This document shows, piece after piece, positions 12,701 to 24,600 of a DNA stretch of 64,000 bases (position 1 is the stretch's first letter; each line of letters starts with the position of its first letter). The position numbers and the translations under genes are program-made. The stretch is taken from positions 35,415,501-35,479,500 of the forward strand of contig NC_092526.1 in assembly GCF_037038585.1 (NCBI RefSeq), given 5' to 3'. The notes below the pieces were generated by a model. The model saw nothing but the letters and a program-made list of their open reading frames with translations. It was not told the DNA's origin and made no database searches. The DNA comes from Patagioenas fasciata. Taxonomy: Eukaryota; Chordata; Aves; Columbiformes; Columbidae.

Positions 12701-14907
12701 ATTTTAATATACTCATCTTTTCATGATGCAGCAGGTCAGCACACTCAAATTTCAGTTTACCTTTGTGAGAAATACTTTTGGGCATTAGCCCTCAGCAGAG
12801 CTGCAATAGGTGAGTAAGGCTGCTCCAGTAAGTCATCCAGAACGCAGTAAAAACCTTCTGGAGCGACATGGATGCCTGTTGCACAGTCGTTTCTGTATTT
12901 ATTGCTGACAACAATCAGAGCTTCCTATGTTTTCTAGTATTAACTGGAGATAAATAAATGCACAGCAAGAGAAAACACAAGGGCTAGTGTCATGACTGAA
13001 CATGTAATAAAGAAAACCACTGGTGAATGGAGTTAAGCAAAACCAGGTATTTTTGTTATCCTAGTAATGAAAACAAGTTATACCGACATTTGCTTACCTC
13101 CAGTACAAACAAGTTCCTAATGGTATTGGAGCAAATGTGTGGTTTCTTTTTCTTCTAATGTAGTTAATGTTACATTTATTACTACTCAGGCAAAGACTAC
13201 TTTTATAGTTGCAACATGCCTTGCAGCAAAACTTGGATCATGGAATAGAGCCAATTTTTGCTAATTTAAAAGCTGATTGGTAAATAGAACATGATTTTAT
13301 TTTAAACTTGCATTTGATCTTAATGGCAATCTGAACAGGCTTCCTTTCAGACATCGAATTAGTTTCTAAATGAAAATGATGGAGTAAAGTGCCTCACTTT
13401 CCACTGTTGGTTTGGGTTTTCTGCTGAGCTCCAGAGCTTCTGGGTAGCTTGTAGCACTGCTGGATAGGTAGGTGATGAATGTTTAAATGCTTGTTTCAGT
13501 TTTATTAAACGACGACTCACCCTGGCCTTAGCACAGGTAAAGGAAAGTGCTTCTTGACCTTTCTCTGCTGTGTATTAATCTCCTGCTAAACTAGTAGAAC
13601 TCAATATTCCTACTGCAATGAACTATATATCTTTGTGGCATGGGGGGAGGAGTAGATCCTCTGCTATTGATCTGTATGTCCTGAAAGCTTCAGCTTTATG
13701 TTGCGTGCAGTAGTTTCATTGCTGGTTTTGGAAGGTTTGGATGTTCCAACCCAAGCATTAGGCAGGGCTTTGTCTAGTAAATCTTCTCCTGTGCACCCAG
13801 ATCTATTTGCTGATTTGTTCTGGTGGTGGAAACATTGCCTGAGGTGTTGTGGCCGTAGATGGGGGGCCCTGGAATCCGTTCTTTACCTTTGCATTACAGT
13901 TACCTGTTTGCAGATAAGGAGACTTGGAAATGCTGCGTTCAGTTCCTGGGTAGTGCTTCGGGTACCTCTATTTTAAGCACTTTCTGTATCTATTATCTTG
14001 CCTATTTCTGAATTTGTTCTACTTCTGTTGCATTTTGAGGAGCATGAGAACTGAACATATTACTCCAAGTAAAGGCGGGGTGTGAGTATATATATATGTA
14101 TACACAGATATATTTAATAAGACTAAAGCTAAATATTTTACCCGTTTAACTTTTCATGACCACGTGTGTTCAGTGCACTGGTATATTTTCAGGAATTATG
14201 TACAACCGGTACTGAATCATTTCTCCGTTGCGTCCCTCTGCCCTGAATGTCTCTTCTCCCTGGGCAGATAATTTAGAAATCAGATGTATACCTGAATATT
14301 TCAGCCTTCTTCTACTGAGTATTACTTTGCTTTTGTCAGTGTTGTCCTGTTGTAACTGGGGGAATTAATTTAAGGTAGTTGGTAGATGAAATGTTCTTTC
14401 ATTTCTTTACAAAAATAAAACAGTTTTAGATAACATCAAAGGTGAATAGCATTTGTGGACTAGGTGCTTCTGTCGCATTACCAGCAGGTTGTGGACTTCA
14501 GCTACCAGACATCAGCTTTTCTTGCTTGAAATTTCTCAATGGCTTTAGTATGAAATGTATTTAAAACTAAAGCCTTTGAAACAAACAGAAGTGCATTATG
14601 CATTCCAAGGAGTATATGTACAATATTGTGTATTGTAGCAATTATTAGGTAAATATTGTAACTGCAGGTAAGTATTTACCTTTTTAAGGTAAGTATTGTG
14701 TTGTTTCACCAGCTGTTGATAAGGAGTTAAATCAGTGGTCATGTAAAAAGTCTTTGTGAAGTTTGAATGTTATTTATTTACACTCAAGATGGTTTCTTAA
14801 ACTAGGATGGCCCTTAAAGAAATAGTAACAGGTATTTAGCATGGCTTTTTATTTTAAATTTCTATTGTATCTTTGGTTTCATTTGATTATAAACTGTTTT
14901 GTTATAG
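9732..14907 (+). other. TRAF3IP1: TRAF3IP1 intron d-e (5.2 kb)
   Basis: AT-rich intron. There is an AT/GT microsatellite-like run at about 14088-14112, and near 14645-14700 a short direct repetition of ggtaagtatt-type 20-bp units. I see no recognisable transposon or additional exon. Confidence 0.7.
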
Positions 14908-15006
14908 GAACTGTGGAAACAAAGAACATGCCAGATAGGATTTCAGAGGACAATGCTGCTAAAATGCAAGAGAAAGCTGAACCAGGACTTGCAGCAAGAC
15001 AGAAAG
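14908..15006 (+). CDS. TRAF3IP1: TRAF3IP1 exon e (residues 255-287)
   Basis: 99-nt exon, phase 1 to 1, with acceptor tttgttatag. It encodes TVETKNMPDRISEDNAAKMQ and then EKAEPGLAARQK. Mammalian TRAF3IP1 has a comparable stretch (…ISDDNSASL…EKQK) before the conserved IRRIPRP motif. The donor is aaag|gtgggg, weaker than the other donors but with G at +5. The required phase is confirmed by exon f, whose first two bases (aa) complete a Glu codon. If the donor is ignored, the frame runs only 14 codons further before TGA at 15048. Confidence 0.88.
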
Positions 15007-16574
15007 GTGGGGAGAATAAAAACTTGGCTGCCTTGGAAGGTTTAACTTGAGTGCTGTGGAGTCGAACTTGAATCCACGCAGCTAAATGATTTAAGGAGGG
15101 TGATTTACACTTAATCCAACTGCTGCCCTGTGTTTTAATCACATCTTGTGATTAATATCCTGTTTTGAAAACTGCATGTTCCTTGATAAAACAGTTACTT
15201 TACATTCTCTCCTTCCTTACCCTTATGCAAGTTTTCAAAGAGGCCAGTGCTTACACTGTCCCGAGGAAAATGCAGAGCTGCTGTGCCTGAATCCCTTGGT
15301 GACTTGTTCTGTATGAGAACTGAATCATTGCACGTTGCCTTTTTGTACAAATATTTGGGAGTCTCAGTGTTTGCATTTTACAGGATTTTAGAGGAAAATT
15401 CCATCTCTGCATTCTTGTTTCTTCATTTGTTTTTCAAGTTGTATATGGCTCCCAAGACAAAGGTTGTTCGTGAGGTATTTGTATCCAGCTACGGTATTCG
15501 TGGAGCTATAGAAGCAAAATGTAGGAGGAAGAACTGAGATTTAAGCAAAAAGCTACATTTTTGTTTTCTCCAGATCCAGATACTTGACCTAGTTGGGACA
15601 GTGGATACCATGTATGTGGGAGGTCAAAGGCTCTTTCCCAGTCCACCTGTGGCCTTCAGGGACTCGTAGCTGTGTCAGTCTAATGAAATGTAGGTGGTTG
15701 GCCAAGACATTTGTGTGACCTTACACAACTGGGAGAACTTCTACGCTAATTCGTCTTAATCTTTTGGAGCTGTTTTGTCTACTGGAATCTATCTGTTATG
15801 GAATATATTTTCATATTCCTCTATTTCTAATTTGAATGTATTTAAGAGGAGAACCCCAGGTTCATTATTAATTTGGGTTGGATTCTCAGGTGGTGTAAGA
15901 ACCAAATATTGTATTGACTGTTCTTTATTTTCAGCTTTATTCAAGAAGATGGTGTAATGTATTAGTGCGTTAGTGGACTTTATTTTTCTCTAAGTTCTTA
16001 CAGAAATGAAATTGTTGTTCATACATCTACTTGCTTTCATAGTTGGAATGTAAAATCAAGTGTGACAATCGATAAGAACAGTCATTGCAGATAGCTAATT
16101 TGGGTGCATGTTTGGCAGTAATTATAAGTCAGGGATGAACAATCCCTTCTGCTGTGTATTTGAGTCTTCAACTGCAAATCAAGTTGTGCAAATTTCCAAA
16201 GGAAGAATCATTTATAGGATTTTAAAAACATTGTTTATTGGATGAAATAAACTTATTTTCCTGGACCTTTTGGAGTTTCATTTCTTCATTCTGCCTCAGT
16301 CTTATATTCTGTTTCTGAGCATTGAGGCTCTGAATGTTTCCATTGTGGTGGGTTTTTTTTTTCTTTATAAACAAGGATTTGTCAGCATATCAGTTGTTCT
16401 CCCTTGGTGTCCTCCACTAGGACACCTCACTGGCTAGTTCATGGCAGCATCTTAAATAGGTGTATGTTTAAAGCTTTCTGGCAAAGGAGTGTTCTGGCTG
16501 CCTCAGCTATTTGCTCATACACCCCTGAAGTTACTCAGGTTCCAGTTTCTTTAGACACGTGCACATAAATGCTA

Positions 16575-16829
16575 GCAAGAGATAGGAGAAGAGGAAACGG
16601 CCTCAAGTTGCACCAGGGGAGGTTTAGATTGGATATTAGGAAAAAATTCTTCACGGGAAGGGTTGTTGGGCATTGGAACAGGCACCCAGGGAAGCAGTGG
16701 AGTCACCATCCCTGGAGGTGTTTAAAAGGTGTTTAGACGAGGTTCTTGGGGACATGGTTTAGTGCCAGAGCTAGGTTATGGTTGGACTCAATGATCCTGA
16801 GGGTCTCTTCCAACCAAAATGATTCTATG
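16575..16829 (+). mobile_element. CR1 LINE 3' end, plus orientation
   Basis: About 255 bp with the CR1 3' signature in order: gaggaaacggcctcaagttg, a ttagattggatattaggaaa segment, gggaagcagtggagtcacca, tccctggaggtgtttaaaag, gttggactcaatgatcctga, ggtctcttccaaccaaaatg, and the terminal octamer-type tail gattctatg. It is the clearest CR1 copy in the window and a main reason for calling the genome avian or reptilian. Confidence 0.95.
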
Positions 16830-18380
16830 CATAAGCACTGTCTCATTTGCTTACGTAGCTGGTCCTCGATACTGTTTGGTTGTGCATTAGATTTGTCCTC
16901 CAGTAAACCCCAATGGAATTAAATGGAAACTGTGTGTTGAGACTGCTTGAAAATCATGGTCACTGCTGTTCCACAACTCCAAACCTACCTTTGGAGTTAG
17001 AGAAGAGCTGAAGATAGTTCTTCCACAAGGATTTCAAGGGCTTAGGTGGTACCTTGTAATACTTTTTTTAAGTAGTCCCTTCTGTGAACTGCCTCTGAAT
17101 TTCCTCTGGACCTTTAATTTTCATATTTGTGGATGGTGTAAACTTACGTTGAGGGGTGAGCAGTCCCCATGCTTTAGTAGTTCTAAGTAGACTGGCATGG
17201 CTTTGCCTCTCAAATCTGTTGTACTGTTTACACATCTCATTCAACTTTCAGGAGCATCTACTTGGAGACAAATAAGACAAATATTTTGATCCTCCAATGT
17301 CTTTTGACTTTCAAAAAAGTTTCATTTCTGATGAGTGTGTTTTGCTTGGTGACCAGAATAGTGATGTCTTTAGCAGGGAAGTGTGAGTTTGTTGGAAACT
17401 ACTCCCTAATGTGTTTGTCCCTGTTCTCCTGGTCCTGGTAGCAGTTCCCGAGTAAGAGGTTGGCCGTAGTTCTTGTGTTCTTCATGCCTAACTTGGTCGG
17501 ATTATTACTATTAAAGAATTTGTACAACTTCTTTGAAAAATCAACATCCTTGTTATTTCCAGATGAATTCACCAGCGACTCAGAAACAACATAGTGACAA
17601 AAGATCAGCACTGAACATACCAATGGTAGTTAAAACCTTCTAATAGAAAAAAATAGGGCCTTTAAATAAAGCACTTTTCTAGTTTAGTGCATGTTTTTCC
17701 TTTTATGCTATGGATTAAATAATTTTTAAACTGTAACAAAACATAATTTAGCTGTGCTTGAATGCTTTCAGTGGCCTTTATCCAAGTAGTTTCTATTTAA
17801 AATGATACCAAAATCCATCTATGAAAGTGCTTTCTGCTTTGGATTAAGTGTTTTTAGGGGAAAAAAAAAAGTAATAGTTTATGAGAACTTTATGGGTTCT
17901 AACTTGAAAATAAGCAGAACCTGTGGGGAACTGTTTGCAATATATTACAGGTAGTTACTGCAACAACCAGATTAATAATACGTACTTTTTCCATTTTCTT
18001 AATGTCAGTACATGACATTATTTCCCTCCTATTAGTTGTTGCATTTATGACTTCTGTTCATATTAAAAGTGAAAGTGATCCACAAAACTTCTCCTCAAAT
18101 AACTGGATAATTGGGCCAGTAACAGTCAGTGAATCTGGAAATCTGGTATACGGGGGGTCCCTGAAGCATCTCTTGGTTTGCTCTGTGCAGGTGTGACAGT
18201 GCTGGGCTGTGATACCGTCACTGCTCCCAGATTTGAGAGATAAGCTGGTCAGAGTAACTCAGTGGGAAACCTATCAACTGGGAAGCAGCCATTAAACTGG
18301 TTCTGTCTTGATTTAAATTGCAAAAGGGGTCAACACTCTGGAGAACATGATTGTGGTGGGATTACAGGACAAGCCCTCAA

Positions 18381-18475
18381 ATCAGAATCCTTGATGTAGA
18401 AGGGGACAGAGAGACAGAGGTCAGCTAGTGCAACCCCCTGCTCAAATCTACGTCAACTAAGAATACCAGTAGAGT
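18381..18475 (-). mobile_element. Degenerate CR1 remnant
   Basis: The run gtagaaggggacagagagac, then ggtcagctagtgcaaccccc and tgctcaaatc, resembles the reverse-complement CR1 3' region (…GAAGGGACCT…GTCATCTAGTCCAACCCCCTGCTCAAA…). It is diverged and lacks a clear tail. Confidence 0.6.
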
Positions 18476-18936
18476 AAAATAAGAAGTTAAGGGAAACAAA
18501 AGAAAGGTTAAAAAAACCCAACGTAATAGAGAATATAGATATTTTTTAGTAATATTTTTTCTTTTATGATTTTGTGTAATGCGGAACTTGAAATATTGCA
18601 GATGTTACCATGCGACTATGGAAGAATTGAGTGAGGTGATGTCATTTTCATAGATGCGGGAATTTCACAATATTAAGAAACAAAAAGTAAAGTTTGAATG
18701 TCGTTTCAGTATCCCTTTTGAATTGTGAATGTTGAGAGATGTTTAAAGATGGGAAGCTCACAAGATATTTAACTTCTATGTAAGCTTACAGAATTTTATT
18801 TCTAATTTTAAAAGCTTGTCATGTGATGCATTTTGTGAGCACACATTCAAGTATTGTGCTGATAAGGTCAGTCATAAGAAAAGTTAGATTGGCCTTGCCA
18901 GCTAAGTGAAAATTGTTTACTTGTTTCATTTAATAG

Positions 18937-19027
18937 AAGGAGAAGCAGAGAACGTGGCTCCTGAGCAGCCTGCAGTATCTGAAAATGCTGAAGTACCTCA
19001 TGATCTTCCACCTCAGCCCATCCAAAG
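18937..19027 (+). CDS. TRAF3IP1: TRAF3IP1 exon f (residues 288-317 plus two bases)
   Basis: 91-nt exon, phase 1 to 2. It encodes (E)GEAENVAPEQPAVSENAEVP followed by HDLPPQPIQ, an acidic Pro/Glu linker positionally equivalent to the acidic segment before the IRRIPRP motif in mammals. The donor is weak (aaag|gtttgt), but the split Arg codon (ag + a) is completed exactly by exon g. Confidence 0.9.
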
Positions 19028-19738
19028 GTTTGTTCCTATCATTTATTCTGTTTGTGTCAAACTATGGTGTGTATGGAGGTCATAGAGTCAGTCCATTTGA
19101 AAACAGTAGGGAAACTTGGAACAAGACATTTCTGCTAGTGGTATCACATAATAAATATTAGCCCACATATGCTTGCCTTTATTCATTTTCATTTCCTTCC
19201 ACAAAGCAAATTTTTAACATTGTGAAGTGTTTCCGACTTATTTTCTTAATCCATGAAGTGCTCCAATGTAACATTAAAATACGAAGGATACATGGAAAGT
19301 CTAATGACAAGAACATTGCATCGCATACATGCAGTTGCCTTTTAAATCCCAATTTACTTTTTCTTTCCCGGTGAAGTGTAATAGTATCACTTGTGAAAAT
19401 CTTTTTTCTTTTCAATTTACTCTGCAGTGTGTACTGTTAATGCTAAATTTGTTGTTAATGGTAAATAACTGTGCTGTACACAAGTTATTTTTTAGTGAGA
19501 CAAAGCAAAAGGTGGTTCTGCACAAAATCATCATTTTTATTTTAGTACACATTTTCTAGATTTTCCTAGACTCCTACTGCTACAACAAGTATTGCAATAT
19601 TGGATTGCATACTGGGGATGTTTTCAGTGCTTTTATGCTTTGGTTAATTTACTCAGCTCATGTGTGTGTACGTCTGTTCCTTTGGATGACACGATGCTGC
19701 TTCTTCTAGTAAATGAAAATTCCTCTTTGTAATTGCAG
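19028..19738 (+). other. TRAF3IP1: TRAF3IP1 intron f-g
   Basis: 0.7-kb AT-rich intron with acceptor tttgtaattgcag. No repeat or other feature recognised. Confidence 0.8.
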
Positions 19739-19822
19739 ACGTATTCCCCGTCCTAGCAGTGCAAGACCAGCCCCGCCCCGAGTAAAACGTCAAGAAAACG
19801 CAGAGGTCTTACTTCCAGAAAG
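19739..19822 (+). CDS. TRAF3IP1: TRAF3IP1 exon g, conserved [17 protein letters not shown] motif (residues 318-345)
   Basis: 84-nt exon, phase 2 to 2, encoding [20 protein letters not shown] and then NAEVLLPE. The [16 protein letters not shown] block is the most recognisable short motif of vertebrate TRAF3IP1 outside its two terminal domains and by itself makes the gene identification secure. Acceptor ttgcag, donor aag|gtacgg. Its precise role is not known to me; it lies in the disordered linker between the CH domain and the coiled coil. Confidence 0.97.
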
Positions 19823-20458
19823 GTACGGAATGTGGGAGATGGAGAGCAGATGTTTCTAGCTCTTGTGCCCCAATATTCTCAGATTTTCTGTGCCTCACCA
19901 GCTGCTCAACAGCTTTAGGATGGATCATCCCACTCTTGACTGACTCAGAGTGGAAAATTCAAGCCTGATTTGTTTATTTTATTGTTTCTGCAAATCCCGT
20001 GCATTATCTAAAAGCTGTGGTTGGTAGTCACATCTAAAAGTTAAAAAAGATACTTTTTTTTTTTGCCTTTGGGAACTCTGAAACAGATAACCATAGAGCA
20101 TTAATCTAAACTGCGGCTAGAAGAGATCTGTGTAACGTGCAATGAATATCCCATGTTCAAAAAAGGCTGAAACAACCGTTTGAAACTACAGACCAAATGG
20201 CTTTCATGATCTCCGATAAGTGCCAGTCACTGAAGTGGTGTGTTTAGAAGGAAAATAGACATCCTTCTGCAAGAGAAAGATGGCAAAACTGTTTTCAGAG
20301 TTGGGCAGTGGATGGAAATGACAGAATTTGAGGCGCTTTTAGTTGGTGCTGCTTTTTTTTGTGAAAGGGAGGGCACTGCTCTCTCTTCTATTCTGCATAG
20401 ATCTTAATAGGTTGGGGCAGATCTTAATAGGTTTTAATTTTCATTGTTTCTCTTGCAG
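19823..20458 (+). other. TRAF3IP1: TRAF3IP1 intron g-h
   Basis: 0.64-kb intron with a T-tract near 20055 and a short direct repetition of atcttaatagg (20401 and 20422). The acceptor is ttctcttgcag. Confidence 0.75.
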
Positions 20459-20579
20459 GAGTGGTAGTGGTAAAACAGCCTCAAATGTGATCACAGACCA
20501 GCAGGTTCCTGATGATGATGATGACCAGTTCGTGGTGGAGGCAGCACCACCACTGCCAGAAATGCCAGGAATGGAAATG
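20459..20579 (+). CDS. TRAF3IP1: TRAF3IP1 exon h, [13 protein letters not shown] segment (residues 346-386)
   Basis: 121-nt exon, phase 2 to 0. It encodes [17 protein letters not shown], then [17 protein letters not shown] and MPGMEM. SGSGKT-SNVI and [10 protein letters not shown] are conserved family landmarks (SGSGKT is linker here, not a P-loop in an ATPase fold). The run of five GAT/GAC codons is a short codon repeat. The donor atg|gtctgt is poor but is fixed by the phase and by homology of the following short exon. Confidence 0.95.
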
Positions 20580-20725
20580 GTCTGTTCATGTTGAAAATTA
20601 CAGAACCTTTTTCCATACTTTGTAACTTACTTATTTAAGTAGCTTCTAGCTGAATATTTTTGAATAGCTGTATATTACAGCAATGTCAACTTCTTGTAAC
20701 TAAAACTCTCTTCCTGCCTGTGTAG

Positions 20726-20762
20726 GAGCCAGAAGTGGAGCTGGTTGAGGATGAAAAGCATG
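20726..20762 (+). CDS. TRAF3IP1: TRAF3IP1 micro-exon i (residues 387-398 plus one base)
   Basis: 37-nt exon encoding EPEVELVEDEKH, phase 0 to 1, between cctgtgtag and gtatgt. It corresponds to the acidic VELEEEEKHG segment of mammalian TRAF3IP1; the Gly codon is split with exon j. It is too short for ORF-based detection and is called from splice sites, phase and homology. Confidence 0.92.
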
Positions 20763-21620
20763 GTATGTTAGCTTTTACATATGTTTATATATATATATAT
20801 ATATATGTAGCATAAAACCATGGTTTTAAACGACATGCTGAACAATTAGAATGCTGAATTAAACAGTAATATACCTCCTAAGGGGTAGGAGCTTGCAACT
20901 TTTGCAAGAGAAAACAGAAATAATTTATCAAATACAGTCTTGTTTAGTTGAGAAGTATTTGCAACTGATGTTAAGTACAGTTTTTCTATACATCTTTAAA
21001 TGTCAGCAGGATTTTTAAATCTGCATAAAAGTGATAATTTTTATTTGAGGGTCAGGTACAGCTTGTCAGCTCTGAGATATGAGGTGGAGTTGGCTGTTCA
21101 AGGCACGTTAGAGAAAAGCTTTTGGAAAAATTGATGGACTGGTTCTTAACATTTTTGCTTATTTGTAACCTCAGATCTCTGGTTCAGGGACTTCTGTTAT
21201 GGTTACACTGGATGTGATTTCGGCAGATCTAGTTACCTGTATCCAAAGATTCCTGGCAAAGGAATGTGTATATCTGTCTATATACCTATCATATGCAGTT
21301 CTTGAATTCTTCCAAAAGAGGGGTGCAAAAGAAAAAAATTTTGTTAATACAGCTCAAGGTCCTGGTTCTGCACCAAGACTCATTCAATAGATGATACTGA
21401 TGATACAGTTTGATTTTAGAGGATGCTGGAGAAAACAGATGAAATAACAAATAGCTTGTATCTCAGTGATTAAAGTATATAACAGAATGCTGTTCATGTT
21501 GCTCTAAAAATTGTTTACAGTGAAAAAAATTAAGGAGTTGGCTTTGGTTTTATTGTCCAAATGTTTAAAATGATATTTTTGTGCCAACCAACGCTGAGAA
21601 ATATACTGATTTTTCAACAG
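20763..21620 (+). other. TRAF3IP1: TRAF3IP1 intron i-j
   Basis: 0.86-kb intron beginning with a (TA)n microsatellite (20785-20807). The acceptor is tttttcaacag. No other feature recognised. Confidence 0.8.
20785..20807. repeat. (TA)n microsatellite
   Basis: About ten TA units, 23 nt downstream of the micro-exon donor. Confidence 0.9.
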
Positions 21621-21697
21621 GTGGGCTTGTAAAAAGAATCCTAGAAACAAAGAAAGATTATGAGGCATCACAGAAATCATCAAAGACAACAGAGAGG
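21621..21697 (+). CDS. TRAF3IP1: TRAF3IP1 exon j (residues 399-424)
   Basis: 77-nt exon, phase 1 to 0, encoding (G)GLVKRILETKKDYEASQKSS and KTTER. GLVK-ILETKKDYE is strongly conserved in the family and marks the start of the C-terminal coiled-coil region. Donor agg|gtaaga is a good match to consensus. The antisense of this exon lies inside a 183-codon chance ORF that is not considered real. Confidence 0.96.
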
Positions 21698-24600
21698 GTA
21701 AGATGGTAATGGCTTTCATAGACGTGTGAATATTAAATATTGTAATTGTGACCTTTTTGTCTGCCTTAAATGTGTTTTTTCCATTTATGAGCAAGCTTTC
21801 TTCCTTGATGCCTTGATGTGTTATGCTGCTTCGTTTCTCCATTAAGCTGTCAGATATTGTCACCTTCTCTGTGTAGTGCTCTTTCTCACATTTAATTTTT
21901 GTGGTGTTTTGTTTTCTTCTTTTATTTTTTTTTTCTAGTTCAATTCTCCTAGGAGCCTTCTTTAGCCAATTACTGTTTTTCAGAACAAGGTCTGCTTTTT
22001 TCAGCCTAGCCCTGGGTGTAGTAGGGCACACTCTGCATTTGTACAGCTGCACCATTATTGTTTCAGTCTCTGGGCGTTTTAAAGAACAGTGTCATATTGC
22101 TCAGCAATCATTATCATCGTCTAAAAAAAAAGGGATCTCTGATATTGTTAACCATATAAAGTATTTTTGTATCACCAAATATTTCCCTCATAACATCCTA
22201 GCACACCCCAGCATTCAGATCTGAATCTGTGAAGTGATTTGATTTTATTTGATTTTTTCCCACTATCAGTAGTTTGGAATGGTAAGTTTTTGTTGTTGTT
22301 GGCTTTTTGTGTTGCTTGGGGCTTGTTTTATTTTGATCGCTTAGACCCCTCGGTCAGTTGCCAAGGGGAGATGCTCTGGAGCCAACCTGATCCATGTTGG
22401 AGCAGCTGTCTAAAAACAGTAGTGACTTTTGAACCCTTGACCGCTTGACTGTCTCTCTTGGCTTTATGAACTATAGTAATTTGCAATGAGTAATGATATT
22501 ATGAAAGCTTATGAGGAAAGTGTACATCGAAAAAAAAAAATGTCCCTAAGGAACTAAAGCCATGGTGGCCAGCAGACTGTTTTGAAAACTCAGTTTGACC
22601 TTATAATCGCCTCTACAATCTGCAGGGAAAGTGACACAGTGTTAACTTTTAGGATTGGAATTTTGGAAGAGTAAAATCAACAATTCTCTTCTCTGAAACA
22701 GAGATACTACCATATGCTTTTGTGTCCAGTGGTAATGGGTTGTGCTGCCATACAGACCAGCATTTTCATTTCTTCCCCAGCAAACTGAGAAAGTTGGGAT
22801 GGCAGATCAGACCCTTGGGGGAGTATCTTCCTATCCGAAGTTTGGGATTATCTGAGATTCAGGCCCACTTGGCTGGAAGAAAATTCCTTCCAGGGCTGAC
22901 ATTATAGAAAGAAATGAATTAGTAAAATAGGAAAATACCTTTAGTTTTCCTGTTTATGATCTGTCATGAATAGTTCCAGCTTTATCCAACTTGCTGTATT
23001 ATATACTGTTCACTACAAATATGCAACTTGTAGTGTCTGTGTAGTGATCATTGAAACACTGTTGGCTATTTCTAATGAATGTGTCTGATGTGAAAATTCA
23101 CCTGCTTGAATAAGTTCCGTCTTTATATACCTTCTTGAAGAAAAGGAAGGTTAAAATTATGTTGCTGTTTATGCAGTAGCTCATGTTTAGCTGGCACTTG
23201 CGAGGAGATTGAGCTGTTCCTGGTTTTGTAACTAGGTGGTGCTGTTGAATCAGTCTAAGTCTAAGACTAAGTGTTGGGACAGCATTAGTTGTTCATGCCT
23301 TCCACCACTACATAATTGTGCTGTAGGCTGTATGGTCTTGTATCCTGTCAGCTCAAGCACTGGACATAGAAAGGGACAATGAGGGAGCGTTTATAAAACC
23401 ACATGGATTTCGTGCTCAGGAAGCTTCCTCTGGTGTTTGTGCTAATTTTTCTGGGGCTTTTTCTGAATAAGACTAAATGATTCCCTTTTAACCCTTAGAT
23501 TTTTTAAAAAATGCATGCAGACAATTGCATCCTCCTACAATAACCATTTAGTCCCGTTGCCTGTTTTCAGTCTAAAACATTCATTCAGTCGTTGTTTGTC
23601 TTTTGTTGCATCTTTTGAAGCATTGACCTGTGTTAGCAGCACTGATAATAGACAACTAATTCTGGAAAAAAACGTGCTGACTTCCTGGTCCATCACGTGC
23701 AAACTTGCATGCAGCGCTGAGCTCCTGGAATATCATCTGATCTCCTATCCAAGCAGCTGGCTGCAACTGCGCTGGGTTTCTTTGCTGCTACTGCTTTTCA
23801 AATTATTTTGAAGAAGGTGCTGTGATCCAGAGAGGAGAAGCTTAGTTTTCCTGACAGCAGAGAGAAAAAAAAATCAATGGAAAAGATGATTAAAAATGCT
23901 CAGGGTTAGTGACTGGGACTTGACAGATGTAGTACAGAAAACATGAACTGGAGACATTACTGAATCCTGGGAATTTATTTTACAGGGTAGAGACACTGTG
24001 ATGCGGGAGACAGTAAAAAATACATTTCCGACGTGGTGTTGCCTCTGGGAATATTTCGAGGACCAGATATGCAGAGGGTGGCAGGTGTGGGTCTGGCGTG
24101 CTCGTGTGGCCATACATCACCTGTGAGCATGGCTCATCTCTGAGGGGTGTTCCTAACATTATGAGGAAGACAGTGACAGGATTTTTTTCTTGCAAGACTG
24201 CAGACCAGCAGTTTTGGGGAGGAACAGTTACAGGTCTGTGGAATCTTTCTGGAGAGAGGCAGCAAAAGTAATTAAAAAAGAAGGAAGAGTTTCAAGTGGT
24301 TTATTCCAGCCAAGTGGTCTCCAAGTGGAACCACGTCCTGTTGTGGTGGTGGGACTGTGAGAGCGGGTCGGTGAACTCTGTGCTGTGTTCAAGTGGCCAT
24401 AGGTTCTGTGCCAGGTCTGGCTCTGCAGTCTGTTGGGAAGCAGCATCTGTCTGACATTTGACCATTTCTGCCCAGACTGTCAGCTCTTTTATTTAATTTG
24501 TTTTCCATCAAACTCTCCAGAAGAAATATCTTGTACACCAGTGTGCAACTGTATTCCAAAACATTATGCATTGGAGAGTGGAATGGAGTTGTACTTCTTT

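Larger units (their letters stand above)
15007..18936 (+). other. TRAF3IP1: TRAF3IP1 intron e-f (3.9 kb)
   Basis: AT-rich intron that contains a well-preserved plus-strand CR1 tail (16575-16829) and a weaker minus-strand CR1 remnant (18381-18475), listed separately. The acceptor is ttcatttaatag. Confidence 0.75.

Noticed and set aside
21504-22055. 183-codon minus-strand ORF, the longest in the window
   Set aside because: It includes the antisense of TRAF3IP1 exon j plus AT-rich intron, has no recognisable domain, and is explained by chance.
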